Below, in pieces: positions 18,839-26,562 of a stretch of DNA of 64,000 nucleotides. The DNA is from Lewinellaceae bacterium. GTDB taxonomy: Bacteria > Bacteroidota > Bacteroidia > Chitinophagales > Saprospiraceae. Both the position numbers and the translations under genes were made by a program. Position 1 is the first letter of the stretch; each line of letters starts with the position of its first letter. The stretch is from positions 372,001-436,000 of the forward strand of contig JACJYC010000003.1 in the NCBI GenBank assembly GCA_020636325.1, read 5' to 3'. Under the pieces are notes generated by a model, which was not told where the DNA came from, did no database searches, and was given only the letters and a program-made list of their open reading frames with translations.

Positions 18839-18882
18839 GTGCGCGAGAGCATAAAAAGCAACGCCTTTACGCTCTCGCTCAC
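18839..18882 (-). terminator. Rho-independent terminator for the phosphoesterase/oxidoreductase operon
   Basis: Two 17-base arms (18839-18855 and 18866-18882) pair with two mismatches around the perfect core GCGAGAGC/GCTCTCGC. On the minus strand the stem is followed directly by TTTTTC, the expected U tract. On the plus strand the nearest T run is 16 bases away, so the minus strand is favoured. Confidence 0.7.
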
Positions 18883-18925
18883 TTATCCTCTCGGGCTCTT
18901 TTTGCCACCTTTGCAAAAATGTCCA

Positions 18926-19435
18926 CTAATCACTTATCGCACCTCTTTTGCCCAATTCGATCACTTCGAGCTGACCGATCTTCCCGGCATCGACCTGGAA
19001 CCGGACAATGGTTCTCATTAGATGGAACCCGTGGTGGCCGGCCGCACCCGGGTTGATGTGCAGGCAGCCGGATTGTTTGTCCGGCATGACCTTGAGGATA
19101 TGGGAATGCCCGCAGATGAACAATCCGGGCGGATTGACCTGCATGATTTCCCGGACCCGTTGGTTGTACCTCCCAGGGTAACCGCCGATATGGGTGATCC
19201 AGACGTCGAGCCCATCGCAATCGAACCGCCAATCCAGCGGGAATTGCCGCCGGGCCAGGTGGTCGTCGATATTGCCGTAAACCGCCTTCAGCGGCCTGAA
19301 GGCCGCCAGCTGATCCGTCACCGACAGATCGCCGATGTCGCCGGCGTGCCAGATCTCGTCCACCGGTTCAAAATATTGAAATACATGGGGATCGAGGTAT
19401 CCGTGGGTATCCGAAATCAGGCCGATTTTTTTCAT
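18926..19435 (-). CDS. YfcE-type metallophosphoesterase
   Basis: 169 aa. Calcineurin-like phosphoesterase motifs are complete: 'ISDTHGYLDPHV' (D-x-H), 'IWHAGDIGD' (GD), 'YGNIDDH' (GN-D), 'WITHIGG' (H) and 'FICGHSHILKV' (GHSH). The length fits the compact MJ0936/YfcE class of cytoplasmic di-metal phosphodiesterases. The natural substrate is unknown. Its ATG overlaps the stop of the upstream oxidoreductase gene by 4 bases, and a terminator follows. Confidence 0.9.
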   Translation of the reverse strand: MKKIGLISDTHGYLDPHVFQYFEPVDEIWHAGDIGDLSVTDQLAAFRPLKAVYGNIDDHLARRQFPLDWRFDCDGLDVWITHIGGYPGRYNQRVREIMQVNPPGLFICGHSHILKVMPDKQSGCLHINPGAAGHHGFHLMRTIVRFQVDAGKIGQLEVIELGKRGAISD

Positions 19436-20400
19436 AGCGCCGGGTCGATGATGATTTTGCCGAATTGATCGCTTTGTTCCAATCGTTGAAAGGCTTCATT
19501 GACCCTTGAAAGCGGGAATGCGCGGTCAATGACGGGGTGTATCTGGTGGAGGGTTACGAAATTCAGCATTTCCAGGAATTCTTCATCCGTGCCCATCGAG
19601 GTGCCGCAGATAGTGATCTGTTTCCAGAAAATGGACTGCGGCAGGAACTTGGGTACAGCGCCCAAGGTGCCGCCGTAAGTAACGATCCGGGCGCCCGGAC
19701 CGGCAATTTTGATGAGTTGGTTGAATCCGGGGCCGCCCGCACTGTCAATGATCAGGTCAAATCCGCCCGATTTTGCCTTCAGGGATTCATGCCAGCTCTC
19801 TTCCCTGTAATCGGCGCCCCCGGCAGCCCCCATGGCCATGGCCTTATCCAGTTTTTCCACGGATCCGGATGTGACGTATACGACAGCCCCTGCTGCCACC
19901 GCAAACTGCATGGCGGTAAGCGCAACACCCCCGCCGACCCCGGTGATCAGTACTTTTTGGTCTTTTTTGAGGCCTCCTTTTGTAAAAAGCGCCCGGTAGG
20001 CGGTCAGGCCGGCCAGGGGCAGGGCGGCGGCCTCGTGCCAATTCAAATGAGCAGGCTTGGGGTACAACCGGTCGGTATTGACCAGTATCTTTTCAGCAAG
20101 CGTACCGTTGTCGGGCATGCCGAGGATGGTGTAGTTTTTGGATGGAAAGGCCGGGTTGCTGCCCCAATGCTGGTTGGGGTTGATGATGACCTCGCGCCCG
20201 TTGTGCAGACCTGCACCGTCAGACCCCAGGACGATGGGCGTCACGATTTTGGGATAGAGCCCTTTGGTGATGAAATAATCGCGCCGGTTCAGGGCGGCAG
20301 CCTTGAGGGTTACGACTGCCGTGTCCGCCGATTCGGTCGGGTCGGGCAGATCCGCCAGGGACAACGGATGATCCTGTTGTGTAAAAAGAGCGGCCTTCAT
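19432..20400 (-). CDS. MDR-family zinc-independent alcohol dehydrogenase / quinone oxidoreductase-like
   Basis: 322 aa from the ATG at 20400 (the open frame runs further up but lacks domain signal there). GroES-like domain at about 1-120 ('VVTLKAAALNRRDYFITKG', 'VLGSDGAGLHNG'); Rossmann NAD(P) domain with 'VLITGVGGGVALTAMQFA' and 'FDLIIDSAGG'. The catalytic-zinc Cys/His set of classical alcohol dehydrogenases is absent, placing it with quinone oxidoreductase-like MDR enzymes that reduce activated carbonyls or alkenes with NADPH. Translationally coupled to the phosphoesterase gene. Its promoter must lie in the 37 bases before the RHS frame or inside it. Confidence 0.85.
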   Translation of the reverse strand: MKAALFTQQDHPLSLADLPDPTESADTAVVTLKAAALNRRDYFITKGLYPKIVTPIVLGSDGAGLHNGREVIINPNQHWGSNPAFPSKNYTILGMPDNGTLAEKILVNTDRLYPKPAHLNWHEAAALPLAGLTAYRALFTKGGLKKDQKVLITGVGGGVALTAMQFAVAAGAVVYVTSGSVEKLDKAMAMGAAGGADYREESWHESLKAKSGGFDLIIDSAGGPGFNQLIKIAGPGARIVTYGGTLGAVPKFLPQSIFWKQITICGTSMGTDEEFLEMLNFVTLHQIHPVIDRAFPLSRVNEAFQRLEQSDQFGKIIIDPAL

Positions 20401-20437
20401 GGAGATACTGACTCGTTTTGAGGTAAAAATATAGATT

Positions 20438-22501
20438 TTGGCAATTAAATTTGAGAAAATACCCGTCACTTCTTCCGGCCAGATCTTTACCATCAAAAAA
20501 ACAGACGGTTCGACCATTCAGACCGATCTGGCGGGCTTGCTCAATGAGCGAAAACTGGGTACAATTGACGATATCCCGGTTCCGCCAACCACGCCGCCAC
20601 CTGCCGCAGATCCATGCGCTCCATTGGCGCCGCTTGGCTGCACTGACCTGGAACAACAAGCCCAAAACCAGTCTCTGGTACTGATCCTGAACGATATGGC
20701 AAGCCTGGATGTAAGTACGCTGCAGTACCCGGTACAGATCCACCTGGTCAGGTTATGCGACGGATCTACAGCCTATATCCTTGACCAGTTTTTAGGCGAC
20801 CTGGAAGGTTCGCATCTTACCATTGGAAGCATTACTGTGACTAGTCCGGACCAGTTGTTCAATGTTACGGCGGTACAACCCGAACCCATTTTTGCAATGG
20901 CCTTCAACCATGAAGCCAATGGAAACATCAGCCGGGCTGAATGGCAGGTAACATACAATCAGCCTCAATACTATGACTATGGTTATGACCAATTGAACCG
21001 CCTGACTTCCGCCCAATATGGGCGAGTTGTTCCCCTTTATAGCATAACAGGCGTTTTTATGAATTTCTCCCATATCATCAGCAATAATTATTCTGTTCCG
21101 ACCATCAGTTATGATGGGGATGGTAATATTGAGACCCTTCAGCGTTTTGGGATGATCCCGGATGGCAATTGTTTTACTAAGAATCAGATTGATAACCTGG
21201 CCTACGAATACTTCACGGATTCACCAAGGCTTAAAAAAGTTACCGATACAGCTCCGAGCACCTATCGTCCTAAAGGCTTTAACCCGGGAACGGCATCCAC
21301 CTCTGATGAATATGAGTATGATGCCAATGGCAACCTGGAAACTGATCCATACAAGAGTCTCCATATTGACTACAATTTGCTAAATTTACCCAGCAGCGTA
21401 ATCAAAGGTGGGGCAAGCATGACCATTCGTTATGATGTGACAGGCAGAAAATGGAGTCAAACCGGGACGGAAGGTATCCGCGAGTATGTTGGTGGAGTTG
21501 AATATATGGATGAAGAAATACAGTCAGTTCAACATGGTGAAGGACGTTTGGTTGCTACATATAATGAGACGGCAATAGAATCAATTCGGGCAGAATATTG
21601 GCGGCAGGATCATTTGGGGAATACAAGAGTAGCCTTTTCAGATTTTAATTTGGATGGCGTTATTGCCACCAAGGATGATCCAAATACGACAGAAAATGAA
21701 GTGGAGATCACCCAGGAAAACCACTATTATCCGTTCGGGTTGAATCATGATGGGCCTTGGTATCAGTTGGTCCAGCCTGAGAACAAGTATCAATATAATG
21801 GCAAGGAATATGTTGAAGATTTGGGGTTGGATTGGAATGATTATGGTGTGAGATGGTATAATTCAGCAATTGGAAGGTGGCATACCATCGATCCATTAGC
21901 TGATAAATATTCCTCTTGGAGTTCTTATTGTTATGTTATGGATATGCCAATTAATGCCATTGATCCAGATGGGCGTTATGTTGAAATCAAAAATGAAGAT
22001 GATCAAAAATATTTTTTAGAAAAATTAAAATCAGTCTTAGGAAATACCCCATCCCTTTTTTCTTTTAAGAAAAATGGCATTCTCAAAGTGGATAAAAAAG
22101 GTTTAAAACAATTAAAGGAAGGTGATTCAAAAGAAATAGTGCAGGGGTTTTATGATCTTGCAAATAGTACTGATTATGGAATTGAATTTTCAACCCAACT
22201 AGGCGAGGATGGTAAATATACATGGAACCCGTCTGTTATGGTTGACACAAAGGAGCGTGATGAAAATGGAAATATTGTCACGACTTCTATGCAAATCAAC
22301 GCATTTTCTGGCAAAGGGATAACACTTGATTTAACAAATAAAAATGAAGGGATATTTACAAGTTTAAAGAATGTAGATGATAATAGAATTAATGACAATC
22401 GCTCTCTTATCTTGATGAATCGACAACTTTCAGAAACCGGCACATTTTCATCAAATGGAGAAAAAACATCCCCCTGTGCAGGATGTATACTAGTGGCGTG
22501 A
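20438..22501 (+). pseudogene. RHS polymorphic toxin gene, 5' part (split by IS630 element and MITE)
   Basis: The frame starts at a TTG directly after an in-frame TAG at 20432 and encodes no signal peptide, so it looks 5'-truncated: RHS proteins are normally well above 1000 aa. Residues 180-400 carry YD-repeat/RHS sequence ('YGYDQLNRLTSAQYG', 'DEYEYDANGNLETDP'), and the RHS-associated core is complete ('YYPFGLNHDG', 'KYQYNGKEYVEDLGLDWNDY', 'IGRWHTIDPLADKYSSWSSY', ending 'AIDPDGR' near residue 512). Then an AT-rich, lysine-rich variable C-terminal domain begins, as in polymorphic toxins. The last codons (V, A, stop) lie inside the inserted element. Without the insertions the frame continues into 24002-24124. 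Likely a contact-dependent or secreted toxin remnant. Confidence 0.85.
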
Positions 22502-22523
22502 AATATAAATGCCACATAAGTTA

Positions 22524-23288
22524 TTAAAAAGAAAGCGGCTTACCGTTGTAAGTCCAATTAAAAGGCTTAGCCATCGTCCGGTTAAAATAGTCGATAAACC
22601 GGAGAATTTGTTCTTTGAGGTCTTGTGTTGAAGAAAAATTGCCTCTGCGCAGCAATCGCCTGGAAAGAATGCTGAACCAGATTTCTATTTGGTTGAGCCA
22701 TGAGCAGTGCTTTGGGGTGTAAATAAAATAAACCGGGTGCTGGTCGTCGGCTAGAAAGGCAGTCCTGGTTTCCTTATTTTGAAGGATACCGGATTTGCCT
22801 TTTTGGCCTAAATCAATTTGGGGATCAACCAAACTTGCCACCCATTTGACCAGGGATGCAGATTGATGGGTATTGAGTTGATCGCAGACAAAAGCCCATT
22901 TTTTTACATTGGAGTCCGACTCAACCGTTTGGCGGATATGTGCCAGGAAATCTTCTTCGGTACGCGTCGGCTCAATGGTAGGACTAATAATTCCTCCGTT
23001 GACAACATCCCAGTTGGCTGTCAGACATTGAGTTCCGTGCCGGGTGTATTCAAATTCCTGACACCGTTTTTTTCCCTGTTGCAGGGGCAAATCCGGTGCA
23101 ATCCGCTCCAGGGCCTGAATGCCCGTTTTTTCATCTACGCTCAGGGTTTTTATTCCGGCATCCGCCCACTTTTGGGGAGCTGCCAGATAAGCCTCACAGA
23201 TTCGGGTGCAACCTTGTGCCAATTCTTCGGGCGTGCACTTGGGATTGAGCCAACCTCTGGTTTTATGGGGTTTGATTTCGCTTTCCTT
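22524..23288 (-). CDS. IS630-family transposase, catalytic part (orfB)
   Basis: The frame opens after a TAA at 23289-23291 and begins with family sequence 'KESEIKPHKTRGWLNPKCTP', so the true product is a fusion with orfA rather than a start at the TTG at 23222. Numbered from that TTG, the DDE triad is D30 in 'LSVDEKTG', D114 in 'AFVCDQLNTHQ' and E180 in 'SWLNQIEIWFS'. All three are present, so the catalytic domain appears intact. It lies one frame away from orfA, joined at a T7A4 stretch. Confidence 0.88.
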   Translation of the reverse strand, partial: KESEIKPHKTRGWLNPKCTPEELAQGCTRICEAYLAAPQKWADAGIKTLSVDEKTGIQALERIAPDLPLQQGKKRCQEFEYTRHGTQCLTANWDVVNGGIISPTIEPTRTEEDFLAHIRQTVESDSNVKKWAFVCDQLNTHQSASLVKWVASLVDPQIDLGQKGKSGILQNKETRTAFLADDQHPVYFIYTPKHCSWLNQIEIWFSILSRRLLRRGNFSSTQDLKEQILRFIDYFNRTMAKPFNWTYNGKPLSF

Positions 23289-23784
23289 TTAAAAAAAGCC
23301 GAACCTGGTTCGAGCTGATGCTTTTGACAATTCCCCGTTTAATCGCCTCATCTGCTATTTCTTTTGACGTCCATTCGCTTATCGGACGTTCGCTCTGGGC
23401 TGGATCTTCCAGCGAAATGGCTACAATTTGACAATATTGTTCCGCACTGAAGGTATAAGATCGACCGCTTCTTTGGCCATCGGCCAGGCATTCCTTTATT
23501 TTTTGGGTCATCCGATGCCGCAAATGACCATCATCCGGACCGGATTCCAAGGCCGCAAAAGCCGATTCAAAACTCAACCACCGTTTTCTCCACCGTTGAA
23601 CCCGGTCATACTGGACTCCCAAATTCTGCGACACTTGCGTGTTGGCCAGCCCCTTGCTGATCTCCAATATGATCTGACTTCGACCAGCTTCCGACACACT
23701 GGATTTTCGTTGGCCCTGGAGCTGTTCCAATATCGATCTTTGCAACTCGCTGACTTGTATTTTCAAACTCTTCGGCGTTGGCAT
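23263..23784 (-). CDS. IS630-family transposase, DNA-binding part (orfA)
   Basis: 173 aa. It carries helix-turn-helix sequence ('GLANTQVSQNLGVQYDRVQR') and the winged-helix linker 'WTSKEIADEAIKRGIVKSIS'. The conserved end 'NQVRLFLK' runs into a TTTTTTTAAAAGG stretch (23285-23297), after which the family sequence continues in another frame ('IKPHKTRGWLNPK'). The shift needed is +1 (or -2), or loss of one A by slippage. It could be programmed or a disabling mutation. Confidence 0.85.
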   Translation of the reverse strand: MPTPKSLKIQVSELQRSILEQLQGQRKSSVSEAGRSQIILEISKGLANTQVSQNLGVQYDRVQRWRKRWLSFESAFAALESGPDDGHLRHRMTQKIKECLADGQRSGRSYTFSAEQYCQIVAISLEDPAQSERPISEWTSKEIADEAIKRGIVKSISSNQVRLFLKGKRNQTP

Positions 23785-23840
23785 CCCTTTTTTCTACGCA
23801 AGATACTAAACTTAAGCGTTAATTGAATTTCGTGCCACTA

Positions 23841-23999
23841 GTGGCGCGAAATTTAAGTAGCACCACAGTCTCGGGAGGCTATTTTTCGACAGGCAAGGCG
23901 CGAGAAGGAGCATAGCGGGACTCTGTGACCGAGGAGCAACGCAGCATGTCGGAAAAAAAGAGGCCGCGAAACTTGAGTGGTATCTAGATTTCGCGCCAC
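23841..23999 (+). mobile_element. 159-bp MITE with IS630-type ends
   Basis: The element starts GTGGCGCGAAAT and ends with its exact inverted copy (ATTTCGCGCCAC), and is flanked by TA at 23839-23840 and 24000-24001. Imperfect pairing extends to about 50 bases from each end (both arms reach TTTTTCGACA or TTTTTCCGACA). It has no coding capacity. The ends share the core GTGGCnnGAAAT with the adjacent IS630 element, so that transposase or a relative is the likely mobiliser. Confidence 0.88.
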
Positions 24000-24001
24000 T
24001 A

Positions 24002-24124
24002 GTACATGAATTTTTAGATCATGGGCTTCCATGGATAAAAGGCACCAATAGTAATGTCGTCGAATATCACAACAAAGCCTTGAGAATCAAAAAATCAAAA
24101 CAACGAGATGGAAAAGACCACTAG
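24002..24124 (+). pseudogene. RHS polymorphic toxin gene, 3' remnant
   Basis: When the IS, the MITE and two TA copies are removed, codon CTA at 22490-22492 joins GTA at 24002 and the frame runs 40 more codons to TAG at 24122-24124. The restored junction reads 'CAGCIL' + 'VHEFLDHGLPWIKG', and the end is 'NSNVVEYHNKALRIKKSKQR'. The HExxxH motif resembles the 'HE(L/I)xGH' of some RHS-associated putative metallopeptidases. The remnant has no start of its own, so this essential-looking tail is lost from the toxin. The restored protein would be 725 aa. Confidence 0.8.
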
Positions 24125-24563
24125 AATAGTTTCAACCAATAACTGGATAGATTTATTCATTGTCATACTTTTGCTTGCAATCCCTATAAGTTCATCCTGC
24201 CAAGCTAAGCATGAAATGATGTTTAAACTGCGAAAAAAAAAGCTTGAAATTATTATCTTTAATCCTACTAAAGATACTCTTTTTCTGCCGAGTCAGGCAT
24301 ATTGGAGGGAACTGCCAAAGGAGTCTGTTCATACTAGGTCGGATACATTAATTGTAAACCTAATTAGGGAACCAGTAATTGCTGTTTCGGATGGAGAGGG
24401 AATAGTTTCACAAGGTGTTTATTTTTCAGATTTTATTATCCCTCCGAGCAAAAACAGGATCATAGCGTTTCGGTTAAAGATTAAGCACCGAAGGAGAATC
24501 AACTTTCTTACTTTAGTTTGGAATGAAGGTAAGGACAAAGTTGTCTCAGACGAAAATTGGTAA
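24108..24563 (+). CDS. Candidate immunity protein to the RHS toxin, membrane/lipid-anchored
   Basis: 151 aa from the ATG at 24108, which lies 17 bases inside the restored end of the RHS gene in another frame; such overlap is typical of toxin-immunity pairs. An N-terminal hydrophobic segment (WIDLFIVILLLAIPISSSC) could be a lipoprotein signal ('ISSSC') or an uncleaved anchor. The rest is a small beta-rich domain ('LEIIIFNPTKDTLFLPSQ', 'FIIPPSKNRIIAFRLKI'). I do not recognise the family. It is AT-rich like the toxin tail and intact, whereas the toxin is disrupted. The assignment rests on position only. Confidence 0.55.
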   Translation: MEKTTRIVSTNNWIDLFIVILLLAIPISSSCQAKHEMMFKLRKKKLEIIIFNPTKDTLFLPSQAYWRELPKESVHTRSDTLIVNLIREPVIAVSDGEGIVSQGVYFSDFIIPPSKNRIIAFRLKIKHRRRINFLTLVWNEGKDKVVSDENW

Positions 24564-24975
24564 AACAGTGCAGGGAAAAACGCAAGCTGGTGAAAAGCAT
24601 ACCATGTAGCGCATAATTTGGAAATAAAATCAGGTCTTTTTGATCGGGTTTATCCGTCCTTTTGCATCCAATTTGGCCTGTTCCGAAATGGCAAATTTGT
24701 CCTTGACAAGGAAGTCCTTCCAGACATAACTTTACTGGATCAAGTTCAAAGAAGCCCTAGGTTTAGGTGTAATTTCCTTAAGGTCGGCCGGTGGCAGGCC
24801 TTGTTTTTGGTTGGAATTGACTTTTTGATTAAATGGAGCTATTTTGGGGTAAATATCATTTAGGAAAGAGGGCAAAGCGAATCGGGATAACGAAGCATAG
24901 AATAGAGAAGTAACTTTCTTAAGTACAATCCAGATTTCTTTAACGAAAAAACAAGATACATAAAAATTATAGATC
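24564..24975 (+). other. AT-rich gap with no convincing gene
   Basis: 412 bases between the candidate immunity gene and the next ORF. Short open frames exist on both strands (81 codons at 24618-24863 from a TTG, and an overlapping minus-strand one), but neither has a recognisable motif, and they occupy the same DNA. It may be decayed coding sequence. No repeat ends or promoter match were found. Confidence 0.4.
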
Positions 24976-25326
24976 ATGGCTCTTGGGGATTTTTTCAGAA
25001 TTAACTTCCCTTACGGGATGCAAAAAAATGATAAAAATGAATGGTTCGTTTTTAATCGCGAATACAAGCCATTAGGCTTTAATACTGACGAAAAGGTCAA
25101 GTATGAAGATTATCCAATTTTTGTTAAATACAAAGGATTGACAGATGCCAAATTGCAAAAGCTAGCTTGCCCAAATGAAAACACCATTAGGCGAAACGAT
25201 AAAGGTGAAATTTTTATGATTTGGTTTTACTCAGATGGTACCAATCCTAAAGACAACCCTAAATACTGGGACGCCTACTTTAAACGGATAAAAATTCTAT
25301 CATCATTGCGAAGCCCAGATCTATAA
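24976..25326 (+). CDS. Small protein of unknown function (116 aa)
   Basis: ATG start, 116 aa, no signal peptide or membrane segment, so probably cytoplasmic. It is rich in aromatic residues and Asn/Lys ('FFRINFPYGMQKNDKNEWFV', 'IFMIWFYSDGTNPKDNPKYW'). I do not recognise a family. The AT-rich composition matches the surrounding island. It ends 67 bases before the Mrr-like nuclease gene and may be its partner or another orphan of the toxin island. Confidence 0.6.
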   Translation: MALGDFFRINFPYGMQKNDKNEWFVFNREYKPLGFNTDEKVKYEDYPIFVKYKGLTDAKLQKLACPNENTIRRNDKGEIFMIWFYSDGTNPKDNPKYWDAYFKRIKILSSLRSPDL

Positions 25327-25393
25327 ATTCTTCCGAAATCCAATTCATTCCAAATACATTTATTTGATTCAAATTGACAAATCGAGAAATCCC

Positions 25394-26212
25394 ATGGCGA
25401 ACAAGGATGTAGAATATGAATTATTTGTCAAAAGTGTTTACCAATCGATACTTCGCATTGATGGCATGGAAGGTCTATCAGTCGACCATAATGTAATGAT
25501 TAAAGGAAAATCAGGGTGTGAACACCAGATTGATGTTTATTTTGAATTGAGGATTGCCGGTGAAATTCAAAGATTTGCAATTGAATGTAAAAATTATTCA
25601 AAATCGATCCAAATAGGTAAAGTTAGAGATTTTTTTGGGGTTGTCACCGATATCGGAGGCATTAAAGGGATTATGGCAACAAAGATAGGGTTCCAAAGCG
25701 GCGCAAGACTTTTTGGAGATTTCTATAGAATTAGTTTAAAAGAAATTAGAAAACCAGAGGAAGATGACTGGAATAATAGGTTAAGAAAAATTCAATTCAA
25801 TGTAATTATGTTGCATATAAAAATCAAAAATATTAAGATAAATCTTGACTATGATTGGATCGTTAAGAATTTTGAATATTTTGACTCCGAAGTATTGGCA
25901 TTATTATCTTCTATCAATGAAGAAATTGTTCTTTATTTCGAAGATGGAGAAAAAGACTTCGATTTTCGAGAGTTGGAAGAAAAAATTCCCCGAAAAGGTA
26001 AAAATGTTGAAAATTTAAAATACGAATTTGATTTCAATAAAAACTTCAGATTCATTGATACTAACATTGGGAGGGTAAAGGTTGCCAATATCATTGTGAC
26101 GTACGATGAGGCCCCTCTCTCAAAAGAAATTTTGATAGACTCATACCATCTTACGAAAGCGATTTTCAGAGACATTCAATCAGGTGACATGAAATTTATC
26201 AAAAATTTGTAG
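25394..26212 (+). CDS. Mrr-like PD-(D/E)xK restriction endonuclease-fold protein
   Basis: 272 aa from the ATG at 25394 (the frame is open from a TTG 30 bases upstream). The N-terminal half has the Mrr-type nuclease core: D47 in 'CEHQIDVYFE' and E64-C-K66 in 'RFAIECKNYSK', followed by 'IGKVRDFFGVVTDIGGIKGI' and 'MATKIGFQSGAR'. The C-terminal half (about 120-272) is Lys/Ile/Phe-rich and unfamiliar, possibly a target-recognition or oligomerisation domain. Such proteins cleave foreign or modified DNA. No methyltransferase is next to it. AT-rich, consistent with horizontal acquisition. Confidence 0.75.
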   Translation: MANKDVEYELFVKSVYQSILRIDGMEGLSVDHNVMIKGKSGCEHQIDVYFELRIAGEIQRFAIECKNYSKSIQIGKVRDFFGVVTDIGGIKGIMATKIGFQSGARLFGDFYRISLKEIRKPEEDDWNNRLRKIQFNVIMLHIKIKNIKINLDYDWIVKNFEYFDSEVLALLSSINEEIVLYFEDGEKDFDFRELEEKIPRKGKNVENLKYEFDFNKNFRFIDTNIGRVKVANIIVTYDEAPLSKEILIDSYHLTKAIFRDIQSGDMKFIKNL

Positions 26213-26562
26213 CGCTTCTTATTTTGCACATATCCTCCCGCTCCCACAAACCCCACCGTTCCCACTTCCAGTAACATCTTGATTCTCCACACCCGCCGCC
26301 CCCATATTGCATTCATTTTCACGACTATTCGTATACCTAAATGATGCAATTATGCTTCGACAAGCAACTCAGCGGCGGCTGGTCATTCCTGCCAAGCCGG
26401 TCAATTCATGCCTTTGGTATATCATCAACCGCCCCACGGTGGTGCCTACCGTGGAAGCCGGCGGCCAGTGCCAAAGGCATGTATTGCCCGTCATGGAAAC
26501 CGATCCCAGTGCTGCCGGAGTCAAACAACGGGGTATTGTTCGGCTTCTATCAGAAGTTCTGC
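26213..26562. other. Gap at the right edge of the AT-rich island
   Basis: Composition changes inside this stretch from AT-rich to GC-rich near 26330. I see no supported gene. The GC-rich half holds the nested inverted repeat described separately (26399-26488). It lies downstream of the stops of both the Mrr-like gene (plus) and the papain-like gene (minus). Confidence 0.5.
26399..26488. repeat. Nested inverted repeat / putative structured RNA
   Basis: The outer arms contain the perfect 11-base pair CATGCCTTTGG (26407-26417) and CCAAAGGCATG (26471-26481); pairing extends outward to about 18 bases with one mismatch and one bulge. Inside is a second hairpin, CCACGGT (26434-26440) with ACCGTGG (26448-26454) and a 7-base loop. 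No T run follows on either strand, so it is not a simple terminator. Confidence 0.7.

Larger units (their letters stand above)
22493..23838 (+). mobile_element. IS630-family insertion sequence, 1346 bp, flanked by TA duplication
   Basis: Bounded by TA at 22491-22492 and 23839-23840. Terminal inverted repeats read GTGGCGTGAAAT on the left and GTGGCACGAAAT on the right (reverse complement). TA target duplication and a DDE transposase encoded on the minus strand are the IS630/Tc1-mariner hallmarks. It sits inside the RHS toxin reading frame and directly abuts the MITE. Confidence 0.92.

Noticed and set aside
18839..18903. Plus-strand terminator for the di-heme cytochrome gene
   Set aside because: On the plus strand the T run is 16 bases from the stem; the minus strand fits much better.
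24005..24022. Canonical HExxH zinc motif in the restored toxin tail
   Set aside because: The spacing is HExxxH, one residue too long; kept only as a hypothesis.
24618..24863. 81-codon plus-strand frame after the immunity candidate
   Set aside because: TTG start, no motif, and an equally long minus-strand frame covers the same DNA.
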